Shown here piece after piece: positions 9,404-17,548 of a stretch of 64,000 nt of DNA. Numbering within the stretch: position 1 is the first letter of the stretch; each line of letters begins with the position of its first letter. The DNA comes from SAR202 cluster bacterium (GTDB taxonomy: Bacteria > Chloroflexota > Dehalococcoidia > Lucifugimonadales > UBA2985). The notes beneath the pieces were generated by a model. That model searched no databases, had not been told where the DNA came from, and worked only from the letters and a program-made list of their open reading frames with translations. The position numbers and the translations under genes are program-made. Where the stretch lies: assembly GCA_009391535.1 (NCBI GenBank), contig VFHP01000013.1, positions 1 to 64,000 on the forward strand, read 5' to 3'.

Positions 9404-9833
9404 CTAATTCCCTCAACTTTTGTAATCGTGTTTTCTTTCCGTAGCCACGTCTTGTTTTTGGCTTGGAGGTTTCCTCTACCCTTATAGTAGCGGACTGAGA
9501 CGTTTGTTGCTTAATGATTTTTTCATATTTCTCAATGATTTTCGGTAAAGCTGGGTACCGAAGCGAATAAACCCTTTTGCACTCGGGTGAATTGATAGCT
9601 TTCACTATTGCGGCTTCGCTATATTTTTTAACTAATCTGTTTGCTAGCACTACTTGATGCTGATAGTGCTTCTTCCACTTAGGCAGGTTCCAGAATTTGT
9701 GCGCCTGAGATCCTATGTTCTCTTTCTCAGCCATTCTGTTGCACATAACTTCTGCAACATATTGGGCGCATGTTATAAAGTCTCCAGTAGAGGGGGACTT
9801 GTACCTGCTGTTATTCGTCGGTTCTTTCGGCAT
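9381..9833 (-). CDS. Unknown phage protein
   Basis: The 150-residue product begins with a possible DNA- or protein-binding region (SPSTGDFITCAQYVAEVMCNR), has a helical middle (KHYQHQVVLANRLVKKYSE), and ends in a basic tail with KPKTRRGYGKKTRLQ. I do not recognise the family. Its ATG at 9833 lies just 8 bases after a TATAAT box at 9842-9847 whose TTGACA is 16 bases upstream, so its message may be leaderless; no ribosome site is visible. It overlaps the recA start, so this promoter may feed the recombination and replication genes. Confidence 0.7.
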   Translation of the reverse strand: MPKEPTNNSRYKSPSTGDFITCAQYVAEVMCNRMAEKENIGSQAHKFWNLPKWKKHYQHQVVLANRLVKKYSEAAIVKAINSPECKRVYSLRYPALPKIIEKYEKIIKQQTSQSATIRVEETSKPKTRRGYGKKTRLQKLRELDGKEEDQ

Positions 9834-10245
9834 GATGGTATATTATAGCTTCCTCAAAGCAATTGTCAAGTGTGTCTTCTGATTTTTCCTCTTCAACCAG
9901 CTCAGGGATGAGCCATCTTGTTTTATGAACTACATCCCCTTTGAGCTTTCCAACGGTATAATAATTTCTAGTCCATGATCCTACTTCTCCTAAGACCGAT
10001 CTCACTAAGTAAGAACCCTCGCAATCATTCATGTCTACGGTTATCTTGTGAGATTTAAATTGCAAATTAATAGCGCTTACTGACAAGTCTTCTTGCTGGC
10101 ACTTTCTTTTTATATCAAGCCACTCCTTGTGGTTGTTAAAATATATATCAGTACCATTGGATAGGTTTACAGTTACCCATATGCACTCGCTATCACCTCT
10201 GTAGGCTTCGATAAAGCCTTTGTATGTTGTTATGAAATCAGTCAT
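9811..10245 (-). CDS. Unknown phage protein
   Basis: The 144-residue product is acidic at its C-terminus (VEEEKSEDTLD) and otherwise shows mixed alpha/beta character with a conserved-looking NGTDIYFNNHKEWLDIK region. No known domain is recognised. The start is fixed by an ATGA overlap with the stop of the preceding gene. The last codons carry a full promoter of the family described elsewhere in this list (9842-9869). Confidence 0.65.
   Translation of the reverse strand: MTDFITTYKGFIEAYRGDSECIWVTVNLSNGTDIYFNNHKEWLDIKRKCQQEDLSVSAINLQFKSHKITVDMNDCEGSYLVRSVLGEVGSWTRNYYTVGKLKGDVVHKTRWLIPELVEEEKSEDTLDNCFEEAIIYHHAERTDE
9842..9869 (-). promoter_or_regulatory. Promoter for the recombination block
   Basis: TTGACA at 9864-9869 and TATAAT at 9842-9847 are separated by 16 bases on the minus strand. 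The -10 box ends 8 bases before the ATG at 9833, so transcription would begin almost at the start codon. The site lies inside the 3' end of the upstream gene. Confidence 0.65.
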
Positions 10246-10541
10246 TTTTTAATCCGTGTAACGCAGTCCCTTTTGCTAGACTTTTTCTTGGCTGTCTTCT
10301 TATCGTCGGCCATAGAGGAAGCGTTTTCTGTCATCAGCACAATACCTTCTCTTCTGGCCATCTGACTTCCAGCGGTAATCGTTGATGAAACGGGGTCTTC
10401 TTTATCTAGTTTGCTAACAAGATTCTTTACAGTGACAAGAGGCCTATCAAGAGCTTTTGCTATATCCTCAATGGATGTCGTCTTGTAGTGGCCTTTAACG
10501 TAATATTTTTCCGCAGTTCCTAATGGTCCTTTTTTAGTCAT
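10242..10541 (-). CDS. Small protein with helix-turn-helix-like N-terminus
   Basis: The 99-residue product has a segment YKTTSIEDIAKALDRPLVTVKNLVSKL (positions about 19-45) with the spacing of a helix-turn-helix, followed by a flexible Lys-rich tail ending KKSSKRDCVTRIKK. It could be a small transcription factor or an RNA polymerase-associated protein, which is inference. GGAG 9-12 bases before the ATG at 10541 supports this start. It overlaps both neighbours by a few bases. Confidence 0.65.
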   Translation of the reverse strand: MTKKGPLGTAEKYYVKGHYKTTSIEDIAKALDRPLVTVKNLVSKLDKEDPVSSTITAGSQMARREGIVLMTENASSMADDKKTAKKKSSKRDCVTRIKK

Positions 10542-10872
10542 TGATAAAACTCCTTTGAGATCTAGTTAAGTATAACGAGTTACGTGTTTTTAGATACAGC
10601 ATATAAAAATCAAAAGTCTCCTTGCTGACTCTTCTCATCTTCGCATCTACATAATCCTCTCTGTGGCTATGCATACCCCAAGGATCGTAGACAACACCGT
10701 TGTACACTTTGATGTAGTGAGACTCAGTAATGCCTGACCGAGTGGTGTTCTTGACAATTTTAGCGTAAGATTTTTCCTTTTCATTATCCACGAGATCCCC
10801 CGTGCTATTAAAGGTTTTTTCTGTTGTGTGGTCATCTAAACCACCCTTTTTAATTTTACTTATGTATCTCAT
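10534..10872 (-). CDS. Unknown phage protein
   Basis: The 112-residue product begins MRYISKIKKGG. The frame is open further upstream to a TTG at 10893, but the ATG at 10872 has GGAGGG 5 bases before it and is the clear start. It contains a KVYNGVVYDPWGMHSHREDY segment and a Tyr/Arg-rich C-terminus. No domain is recognised. It overlaps the next gene start by 8 bases. Confidence 0.65.
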   Translation of the reverse strand: MRYISKIKKGGLDDHTTEKTFNSTGDLVDNEKEKSYAKIVKNTTRSGITESHYIKVYNGVVYDPWGMHSHREDYVDAKMRRVSKETFDFYMLYLKTRNSLYLTRSQRSFIND

Positions 10873-10885
10873 TTTCCCTCCGGGG

Positions 10886-11218
10886 TTAACCAAAAACTAA
10901 ATATAGTAGGAGTAATATCTGAAACATAAAAACTCCTAAACATACAAAGAAGCCCTTCCTCTTGTTCTTCCTATAGATCATGATGATTGTCATGACAGAC
11001 AGGAGTGTTCCAAATATTTTACAGGGTATTACAACAGACCAGTCACCTGTAATTAATGCCATTTTTACTATTACTGGATTCTTTTCTGTTAGCCTTAACG
11101 TGAGTTCGTTAGATGGGTCTATCAGCTTGATCGCCAAGAAAAGGTCGATGGCTGATATAAGACATATAATCAGCAGCATGCACGCGATGCTCAAATTGCG
11201 ACCATTCTTGGAATCCAT
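10886..11218 (-). CDS. Small membrane protein with about three transmembrane segments
   Basis: The 110-residue product has three hydrophobic stretches: LSIACMLLIICLISAIDLFL near the N-terminus, VVIPCKIFGTLLSVMTIIMI in the middle and GFFVCLGVFMFQILLLLYLV at the end, with a short basic loop NKRKG between the last two. It would sit in the host inner membrane. The frame opens at a GTG at 11227, but ATG at 11218 with TAGGTG upstream is preferred. It follows phoH by 9 bases. Function unknown. Confidence 0.65.
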   Translation of the reverse strand: MDSKNGRNLSIACMLLIICLISAIDLFLAIKLIDPSNELTLRLTEKNPVIVKMALITGDWSVVIPCKIFGTLLSVMTIIMIYRKNKRKGFFVCLGVFMFQILLLLYLVFG

Positions 11219-11227
11219 TTTGGGCAC

Positions 11228-11890
11228 CTACTCGTCTAAAGCTTGTAATATCTCACCGATGATCGAGTGTCTCTGGATGTCTTCATAGTCTAGCTCTACT
11301 GTACCTACGCCATCTATATATTCTATCTTATCCATACAAACATGTAAGCCGCTTCTGTCTCGCAGGTCTGTTTGCTTGAGGTCGCCATTGATTATACACT
11401 TAGAATGCTCACCCATTCTGGTGAGGAACATTTTTATTTGCTCCAGTGTGCAGTTTTGAGCTTCATCTAGAATCATATATGAATCATGAAACGTGGCACC
11501 CCTCATGGTTTCTAGAGGCTCAAACCTTATTTGACCTTTATTCATATAGTGTCCATATAAAGACTGTCCAAGAAAGAACTTTAGATTCTCTTCCATCGGT
11601 AGTAGGTAGGGTTTGATCTTTTCATCAACATATCCGGGCATGGCTCCTATTTCTCTGCCAGCACAAACTAGTGGTCTTGTTATCACAATTTGTTCTATCT
11701 TGCCGTGATGCAAGTGTTCAGAAGCTATACCGGCAGCTACAAAAGACTTACCAGTGCCTGCTGGCCCTACACAAAACGTCACATCGTTGTCTATGATTGA
11801 TCTTATGTATTCCCGCTGGTTGTACGTCTTAGCTTCTATCGGCTTTAGCTTCTGGGGTTGTTTATTGTTTTTCTTTTGTTTTCTGTGCAT
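11228..11890 (-). CDS. phoH: PhoH-like ATPase
   Basis: The 220-residue product is a PhoH-family P-loop NTPase: Walker A GPAGTGKS at residues 42-49, the ITRPLV and EIGAMPGYVDEKIKPY signatures, Walker B MILDEAQN near residue 140, and the NGDLKQTDLR sensor motif. PhoH-like proteins are very common in marine phages; their role is uncertain, with links to phosphate stress in the literature and RNA or nucleotide metabolism proposed. Length is typical. It lies between dUTPase and a small membrane protein. Confidence 0.9.
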   Translation of the reverse strand: MHRKQKKNNKQPQKLKPIEAKTYNQREYIRSIIDNDVTFCVGPAGTGKSFVAAGIASEHLHHGKIEQIVITRPLVCAGREIGAMPGYVDEKIKPYLLPMEENLKFFLGQSLYGHYMNKGQIRFEPLETMRGATFHDSYMILDEAQNCTLEQIKMFLTRMGEHSKCIINGDLKQTDLRDRSGLHVCMDKIEYIDGVGTVELDYEDIQRHSIIGEILQALDE

Positions 11891-11900
11891 GTTTACCTTT

Positions 11901-12440
11901 TCATCTGCCCGAACTACCGAATCCGTCTTCTCCTCTTTCGCTGGAAGAGAGTTCGCTAACTTCGGTTAGTTGGAAATAAGGAACTGGTTGGAATAATATT
12001 TGGGCAATCCTGTCACCCTTTTTGACATTAACAGCTTCAGGTGAAGAGTTGTAGAGGCATACGCCAACATCTCCCCTGTATCCAGAGTCAACAACCCCTG
12101 CAAATACGTCAATACCGCTCTTTACAGCCAGTCCAGATCGAGGCCATATCAATCCAACAAAACCTTTAGGTATCTGTAAAGAGATTCCAGTCTTTATTAG
12201 AGATCTTGAGACTGGTGGTATTTCCACATTCTCAAGCGAATACAAGTCCCATCCGGCATCTGATAGATTTGCTTTTGTGGGTGTTGTGGCACCTTCGTCT
12301 AGCTTTGTAAACTTCAGAGACCTTATTGAGAGAGGTTCTTCTTGTTTACTAATCTTATTATTTTGTAGTTGATTCCTCCTATGAATGTGGTCATCGCACC
12401 CTGAGTTAGTAGACCTTCCATCGTAATTAATCGTATTCAT
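11901..12440 (-). CDS. dut: dUTP diphosphatase
   Basis: This trimeric-type dUTPase shows all five family motifs in order: DAGWDLYS, PRSGLA, GVVDSGYRGDVGV, RIAQILFQPV and the C-terminal RGEDGFGSSG that closes over the active site. It converts dUTP to dUMP and pyrophosphate, lowering uracil incorporation and feeding the ThyX reaction encoded at 34.5 kb. The 179-residue length includes about 40 extra N-terminal residues (NTINYDGRSTNSGCDDHIH) not part of the fold, so an internal start cannot be excluded. Confidence 0.92.
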   Translation of the reverse strand: MNTINYDGRSTNSGCDDHIHRRNQLQNNKISKQEEPLSIRSLKFTKLDEGATTPTKANLSDAGWDLYSLENVEIPPVSRSLIKTGISLQIPKGFVGLIWPRSGLAVKSGIDVFAGVVDSGYRGDVGVCLYNSSPEAVNVKKGDRIAQILFQPVPYFQLTEVSELSSSERGEDGFGSSGR

Positions 12441-12452
12441 ACGTACTTTCCT

Positions 12453-14654
12453 TTACACTAGTTCACATTGACCACCAGAACAAGCCCATTCCTGTTCAGG
12501 TTTAACGTTGTTTTCTTCCTCTATGACTTGAGTATAGTCAACATCTTGATATTCCCTATTTAGGTCAACCCACTCTTTCCAGTTGTATACGTCCTTCATA
12601 CAGTAGGTTAGCTGTCTAAGATCTCCCTCAAAATACTTATCGGCAAACTTCTTACATCTAACAGACCACTCTTTCTTTCCGTTACCTTTTATTTTCGCTC
12701 CCACTCCTAGAAGTGAGTCGCAAGCGGCCCATAAGTTGTCCTCCCACAGGTTTAAGGCTACCTCTATAAGACCGCTTACAAATAGAGACGCATCACCATA
12801 ATGCCTTACCTGCTCCGTTGGTAGGTAAATTGCCGTGAACGGGGCTTGTGGGTAATCTTTATCTCCCGTGATTGGCAGGAGTGAAATTCCACAGAAAAAC
12901 TTTCTATTCTTGTAGATAAACTTCTCAACCTCGTCCCACTCGTCTGGCTTGATATTTATCGTGTTGGAAACATTGTGTACCAGCCAAGGCTGCGTGCAAA
13001 GAGACTTGTTGGTTCCTGTAATTACCCAGTTTTGCTGGGTACTCTTAACATCAGACAGAAGGTCGATTGCCCCCATCTGGTTTTTTGTCTTTGCTCCCGC
13101 AGGAACCTCGACACAGAAAGCAACTACATCGTCGCTATCATTGTTTGACCAGACAGATTCTTCACATGCCCTCGGATTTATTTCTCTGAAGTAGTTGTAA
13201 ATTGGTTCCATCTTGTTGGCCTGTACTCTTCTTATGTAACGCTTAGCGTGGTGAGGGTGTATGCCAGATGAAGTTCCCAGAACACAGCTACTGGTACCTT
13301 CAGGTTTAATGCAGGTGGTTCTAGCTGCTTGATTAATGCCTATAATTTTAGCAATTCTTTTATTCTCTGACTTGACCGCCTTAGCACCCGCCCTCTGTGT
13401 TTCTGGGTCTAGACATATTTCATGGTTCTCCATTATGCCAGTCATGGAGACCCCTAACAGGGCTTCTCTAGACACGATGCGTTCACTAGCTTCACCTAAA
13501 TACGCGAAGCTGGCAAAACCGGCTTGAAGCGTACCTATAATCGAAGCGGCCTTGCACGCATCATAGAAGTCTTCTTCAGTCTTAACCTTGGCGCAGTTAA
13601 TGGTACTTAGATTGCACGCTTGCCAACCACTCTCTCCTGTAGTCTCGTCTACTGGCCACATTCCAATCTCCACGCAGGGATTGACTATTAGCTCTGTGGA
13701 GTCAGACCAAACAAAGCCCGGCTCACCAAATTCTTGTACAGATTTCATAAGCTCCGCAAACTGTTGGGCTGTAGTCTTATCTCGCAGCAATAAGGCTGAA
13801 TTGTTAGACCTTCCTCTTTGAGGGTTCTCTACAAACCAAGAGCCAGTCTTAGCCTTTGCCATTTCGTCATCATCTGGGCTAAATAAACAGATAGTAGCAC
13901 TTCTTCGCACACCGCCTGAAATAACAGCGTCTGCACTGTGCATCACTATATCATATGCCTGAATAGGACTTAGCTTCCTTGTGTCCTTTGACGCAAACTC
14001 CATGTCCTTGAGGGCTTTGTCTAGTATTTTTCTTATGTTTGATAAAGCGTTCTTTAGTGGTTCTGGGCCGGGAGCCTTGCCTCCGCTTGATCTTAGATAT
14101 GAACCAGCAGGACGTATCTGAGAGTAATCAAAATTTACATTCTTGCCAACATACTCAGGAAATAAGTCGCTTTGATCGAAATAGCTTGCCACTAATATTC
14201 CAACAGCATCAGACCATCCCTCTATGGTGTCGGGAATGACGTACTTTTTTGTTCCGTTCTTGTTTCTCACGAGAGGGGGTAGCTTGCCTATGTGGTGCTT
14301 CTGAACAGAGAAGCCTGTTCCACAGCCGCAAAGCAGAAGGTACATACATTCTTGAAAGAATCTGAGACGGTCACAGAACGAGGTGATACAATTATATATT
14401 CTTGCGTTATGTTTAAAGATTGGCTTGCCGCCAAACTGCAAGGCTCTCTGTGACCCCAAGACTTTTTTCTTACGCATCATTTCGTATGCCCACTCTATAT
14501 CCTCATGCACCTCTGGGATATCGTAGTACTTATTTAACATCATTTCTTTAACTCGGCTAACTGCCTCGTTCCAAGTTTCTCTCCTCTTCTTTTCTGGTAT
14601 CCATCTAGCGTATTTAGAAACAAAGCTGTAGCTCATCAAAGATTTTATAGACAT
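12453..14654 (-). CDS. nrdJ: Ribonucleoside-triphosphate reductase, adenosylcobalamin-dependent (class II)
   Basis: The 733-residue enzyme has the class II active-site block NPCVEIG (about residues 325-331) followed by ACNLSTINC, an upstream NARIYNC, a PEGTSS...GTSSGIHPHH...RYIRRV region, and a C-terminal redox pair Cys725-x4-Cys730. This layout matches monomeric vitamin B12-dependent reductases of the Lactobacillus leichmannii type. It makes dNTPs directly from NTPs and needs no oxygen or partner subunit, but does need cobalamin from the host. It is the last gene of the replication block, with an intrinsic terminator just upstream that isolates it from the next transcript. Confidence 0.9.
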   Translation of the reverse strand: MSIKSLMSYSFVSKYARWIPEKKRRETWNEAVSRVKEMMLNKYYDIPEVHEDIEWAYEMMRKKKVLGSQRALQFGGKPIFKHNARIYNCITSFCDRLRFFQECMYLLLCGCGTGFSVQKHHIGKLPPLVRNKNGTKKYVIPDTIEGWSDAVGILVASYFDQSDLFPEYVGKNVNFDYSQIRPAGSYLRSSGGKAPGPEPLKNALSNIRKILDKALKDMEFASKDTRKLSPIQAYDIVMHSADAVISGGVRRSATICLFSPDDDEMAKAKTGSWFVENPQRGRSNNSALLLRDKTTAQQFAELMKSVQEFGEPGFVWSDSTELIVNPCVEIGMWPVDETTGESGWQACNLSTINCAKVKTEEDFYDACKAASIIGTLQAGFASFAYLGEASERIVSREALLGVSMTGIMENHEICLDPETQRAGAKAVKSENKRIAKIIGINQAARTTCIKPEGTSSCVLGTSSGIHPHHAKRYIRRVQANKMEPIYNYFREINPRACEESVWSNNDSDDVVAFCVEVPAGAKTKNQMGAIDLLSDVKSTQQNWVITGTNKSLCTQPWLVHNVSNTINIKPDEWDEVEKFIYKNRKFFCGISLLPITGDKDYPQAPFTAIYLPTEQVRHYGDASLFVSGLIEVALNLWEDNLWAACDSLLGVGAKIKGNGKKEWSVRCKKFADKYFEGDLRQLTYCMKDVYNWKEWVDLNREYQDVDYTQVIEEENNVKPEQEWACSGGQCELV

Positions 14655-14710
14655 GCAAATTCTTTCTTATTATCCATTATTAGTATAATTAATGTAAGTG
14701 CTACCAATAC

Positions 14711-14745
14711 AAAAAGCCACGCCCCAAGCGAGTTGGTGACGTGGC
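14711..14745 (-). terminator. Intrinsic terminator
   Basis: On the minus strand a stem of GCCACG with CGTGGC, extended inside by CCAA with TTGG, is followed directly by five T residues. It ends the transcript that runs from the 18 kb side and separates it from nrdJ. Confidence 0.8.
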
Positions 14746-14767
14746 ATAAGTGGCAGGCATCTAGATA

Positions 14768-15154
14768 TTATTCTTCTTCATCTTTTTCAAATATGTTATC
14801 AAATATTTTTCTTACTATCCAGTTTATTACTGCTGAAAGCAGCACTTGTAAAATAAATGGAAAGACCCAGACGGGGAAAAATCCTTTAGCGTCTTGAGGG
14901 TCTAGTCCATCCTTGATATATTGTTTGCACTCATCCTTGAGTTGCTGTTGCCATTCCTTTGCGTTGGCTCCTGCGGGAACCCTAAAGCGATCAACACTTT
15001 CAAAACCCCCGCTTACTATTCTAGTCCATTCGTGCCCAAGTTGCAGACACTTTTCGGCAATTTTTCGTTCTTTGTCTTTTTTATATTTAAGAGGGATTTC
15101 TGACCTTACTTTATCTATCCCCCTTACGAAAAGCGAAGCATATTTTCCTGTCAT
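14768..15154 (-). CDS. Protein with C-terminal membrane anchor
   Basis: The 128-residue product is basic and soluble in its first 90 residues and has one hydrophobic segment, GFFPVWVFPFILQVLLSAVI, near the C-terminus, followed by a charged tail ending FEKDEEE. This suggests a tail-anchored membrane protein. It is the last gene before the terminator at 14711-14745, in a block with other membrane proteins and a peptidase. No family is recognised. Confidence 0.65.
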   Translation of the reverse strand: MTGKYASLFVRGIDKVRSEIPLKYKKDKERKIAEKCLQLGHEWTRIVSGGFESVDRFRVPAGANAKEWQQQLKDECKQYIKDGLDPQDAKGFFPVWVFPFILQVLLSAVINWIVRKIFDNIFEKDEEE

Positions 15155-15157
15155 AGG

Positions 15158-15445
15158 CTATAGCTCCTCATAGTCAAAGGGCACGTCTGGAAAACCGTCT
15201 AGCTTTACTATGCCTCTGTTCTGTTTAAGTGTTAGTCCCAGAACGTCAAGAGTTATGGTAAAGATTTTCTTGACTTTTACAACGGGCTTGTTGTCTATGA
15301 AGTCTACCTCGATGGTGTCTCTGTCTGGTGAGGATACTTTAATTACTGCTGGGTATTTACCTTTTATCGTATACTTATCGACTTTTAATCCATCTTCTGA
15401 GGCTAGTTTTTGCAGAACCTCAAACGCTTGAGTGAGATTGTCCAT
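15158..15445 (-). CDS. Unknown small protein
   Basis: The 95-residue product looks like a compact beta-rich fold: repeated strand patterns such as PAVIKVSS, TIEVDFI, PVVKVKKIFTITLDVLG. The C-terminus is acidic (DVPFDYEEL). No domain is recognised. It ends 3 bases before its downstream neighbour starts. Confidence 0.65.
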   Translation of the reverse strand: MDNLTQAFEVLQKLASEDGLKVDKYTIKGKYPAVIKVSSPDRDTIEVDFIDNKPVVKVKKIFTITLDVLGLTLKQNRGIVKLDGFPDVPFDYEEL

Positions 15446-15466
15446 GGGAGGTCTCCCTTGCTGTGT

Positions 15467-15871
15467 TTAACGTTTTTTACATTGACATTTTCCATAGGCA
15501 TTTTTACAATTACAGTATGTAGTTGCTGTATCGCAACTGCACCTATGCTTTTCCTCCTCATCATCGTCGTCGTCATCTTCTTCCGGTTCTTCGTGGTATG
15601 GACATTTGGTTTGATGCCCATCGCCGTGCCATATATACCCAGTACCTTTACAGGCACATTTTTCTACATCGGGGTGAGGTTTGGGTGTTATAGGTTGAGC
15701 CTCGGTCTCGTTTACTACGAAGGCTACAAAGGCCTCGTTTCTCTTTTCATCTATATCTATTTTGTTTTCTTTGATATTTGTGATACCGGATGATATTTTA
15801 CCATATGTGAACATAAAAATCAAGGCACATGTGGACACAAATAGTAAAAAATACTTTGTTTTCTGCATCAT
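15467..15871 (-). CDS. Membrane-anchored Cys-rich, probably metal-binding protein
   Basis: The 134-residue product starts with a hydrophobic anchor or signal (YFLLFVSTCALIFMFTYG). Its C-terminal half has CACKGTGY with a later CPYH, an acidic run with at least nine Asp/Glu, and a basic end with CSCDTATTYCNCKNAYGKC. The CxCxGxG element and clustered cysteines resemble DnaJ-type zinc centres, so metal binding in the periplasm is likely. The start is ATG at 15871 or 15868, directly after the stop of the papain-like peptidase gene. Confidence 0.65.
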   Translation of the reverse strand: MMQKTKYFLLFVSTCALIFMFTYGKISSGITNIKENKIDIDEKRNEAFVAFVVNETEAQPITPKPHPDVEKCACKGTGYIWHGDGHQTKCPYHEEPEEDDDDDDEEEKHRCSCDTATTYCNCKNAYGKCQCKKR

Positions 15872-16774
15872 CTATATGATCCTTGTGTTGAGCTTTCTAG
15901 GTTTAAATCCCTCATATCCACTAAAAGCCCAGCAATCTCCCTGACTGAGCATACGTTTTTCCACTACATCTGCGTCAATCCAAAAAGAACCTGTTGGCTG
16001 TTCTAGTCTTTTAGGGCCTGCGTTCCAGCTCCCCCAAGAATTCACACACAAAACTCCGGGTCTCTTGTATCCATCATCAATGCCTAACAAACACATTTGG
16101 TGCGCCCATTCTCCTTTGGGCTTGGCGAATCCTTCTGAGTCTCTTTGGGATGAAAAACCTTGGTTGCTTGCAACTGTTATTGCGTAACCGTTTGCTAGCA
16201 AATCTCTCGCCTGCTCATAAGTATCCACTCTAGATACAGTTTGGATAGGGTGTTGCTTTGATATATCTAACAAGGTTTTTGGTACTCCCCCAGACGGTCT
16301 ACCCCAGCTTTTAGCTTTAGATCCGCTGTAAGTTGTAAGGTCTACGTTTCCGTACTTGCCTCTGGGAATAGCTCCATATTCATTGCAGTACCTAGCCGCC
16401 CATACACCATAAGCTCCATCTCCCCTTAATGTTCCGCCACCTATGATAACTCTACAGCCACCATATATATCCTCAGTTGCTGTTTCAGCTACCCACTCCT
16501 CAAACTCTTTGTTTATGTGTATATCCACACACTTAGCAGCATCTACTGCATACGCAGCACCCTGTGATACGCAATCTCCTATTGTTTGGATTCTGTTTGG
16601 GAATTTTCCAGCAACTCTCTTGATTATATCATATAAGAGTATGGTCTTACCTTTGCCGGAATCTTTAATAACGCCCCAAGAATCTTTGAAAACTGGGTGG
16701 GGCAAGGACTTCATCGCTTCGTCAACACCCTGCTCGTCTCTAACCCAACCCCCTAAGTGAGATAGGTTTTTCAT
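15872..16774 (-). CDS. Papain-like (C1A family) cysteine peptidase
   Basis: The catalytic set of the papain fold is visible in order: Gln63 and Cys68 in QTIGDCVSQ, His225 in GEWAHQMCLLGID, and Asn245 with Trp247 in VNSWGSWN. At 300 residues there is no obvious signal peptide or long inhibitory propeptide, so it is probably made active or is cytoplasmic until lysis. Phage-encoded C1A peptidases are unusual; possible jobs are virion protein processing, host protein cleavage or help in lysis. Its neighbours are membrane and holin-like proteins, which favours the last, but this is inference. Confidence 0.82.
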   Translation of the reverse strand: MKNLSHLGGWVRDEQGVDEAMKSLPHPVFKDSWGVIKDSGKGKTILLYDIIKRVAGKFPNRIQTIGDCVSQGAAYAVDAAKCVDIHINKEFEEWVAETATEDIYGGCRVIIGGGTLRGDGAYGVWAARYCNEYGAIPRGKYGNVDLTTYSGSKAKSWGRPSGGVPKTLLDISKQHPIQTVSRVDTYEQARDLLANGYAITVASNQGFSSQRDSEGFAKPKGEWAHQMCLLGIDDGYKRPGVLCVNSWGSWNAGPKRLEQPTGSFWIDADVVEKRMLSQGDCWAFSGYEGFKPRKLNTRII

Positions 16775-17289
16775 AGCTTTACAGCTCCAGATAGGGACTC
16801 GAATATACCTTGAAACCAGTCTCGATCCTCTTGGCTGTCAAGTTTTCTGGGTTCATCATATCCAGACGCTACTAGGTAACTAGAAACAGCGTCTGTAAAT
16901 TCGGGGTACCGCTCACGATCCCAACCATAAGAAGTCTGAACCCTAGCTAATATGGGATCAAACTGTGAGGTATTGTCTAGATTCTTTGCGTGCTTTAGAT
17001 ATTCAGCGGCACCTGATAGAAGTTTATATATTAGAATTTTGTCGTCTTCGTTTTCTATTTTGTTGAATTCGCTCTCAACAAAAGCTAAAGATTCAGCGAC
17101 TTTATCCACCTCGACTTCGGCCTGTTCTTCACCACTATCTCCCCCCGTGTCAACAACTTGGTCAACAGTGGGGGGTGAAAGCGGTGGATGGGTGAACTCT
17201 GATACTTTCAGTGTTCCCAATACCAAAACCAAAGCCCAAGGGATTAAAGCAGCTAAACTTACCTTTGTATCCGATAGTTTAGCCATCAT
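16771..17289 (-). CDS. Membrane-anchored protein with coiled region
   Basis: The 172-residue product has an N-terminal hydrophobic anchor (SLAALIPWALVLVLGTLKV), a Pro-rich linker (HPPLSPPTVDQ), and an acidic, helical C-terminal domain. The arrangement is like a type II membrane protein with an external domain. It overlaps the peptidase start by 4 bases (ATGA type), so they are coupled. A role with the peptidase at the envelope is plausible. No family is recognised. Confidence 0.65.
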   Translation of the reverse strand: MMAKLSDTKVSLAALIPWALVLVLGTLKVSEFTHPPLSPPTVDQVVDTGGDSGEEQAEVEVDKVAESLAFVESEFNKIENEDDKILIYKLLSGAAEYLKHAKNLDNTSQFDPILARVQTSYGWDRERYPEFTDAVSSYLVASGYDEPRKLDSQEDRDWFQGIFESLSGAVKL

Positions 17290-17310
17290 TAATAGATCCT
17301 TTTTAATGGG

Positions 17311-17544
17311 TTATGCAGGCGTATCCGGCTGGTCTACAACATGGTTGTTCTTAGCCCACTTAACAGCAGCATCTAAGAGAATGCTAACGATTGGAACTAC
17401 AACCATACTGGAAGCCCCAAGATCAAGTGAGGATAGGTTTCCTCCGATGTAGGTGAGGCCTGCGGCTAGTCCAACTAGTAAACCGTTGATACCAACACGT
17501 CTGAGGTCGCCCAAGTTTAAACTAAAAGCTTTTGATGGTTCCAT
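17311..17544 (-). CDS. Holin-like small membrane protein
   Basis: The 77-residue product has two hydrophobic segments, INGLLVGLAAGLTYIGGNL and ASSMVVVPIVSILLDAAVKW, joined by a short loop, and a polar C-terminus ending DQPDTPA. Size and topology fit phage holins. The frame is open from a GTG at 17577, but the ATG at 17544 with AAAGGT upstream is better. It lies between a membrane-anchored PAS protein and the peptidase cluster. No endolysin gene is recognisable beside it, so the holin call is tentative. Confidence 0.55.
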   Translation of the reverse strand: MEPSKAFSLNLGDLRRVGINGLLVGLAAGLTYIGGNLSSLDLGASSMVVVPIVSILLDAAVKWAKNNHVVDQPDTPA

Positions 17545-17548
17545 TGAC

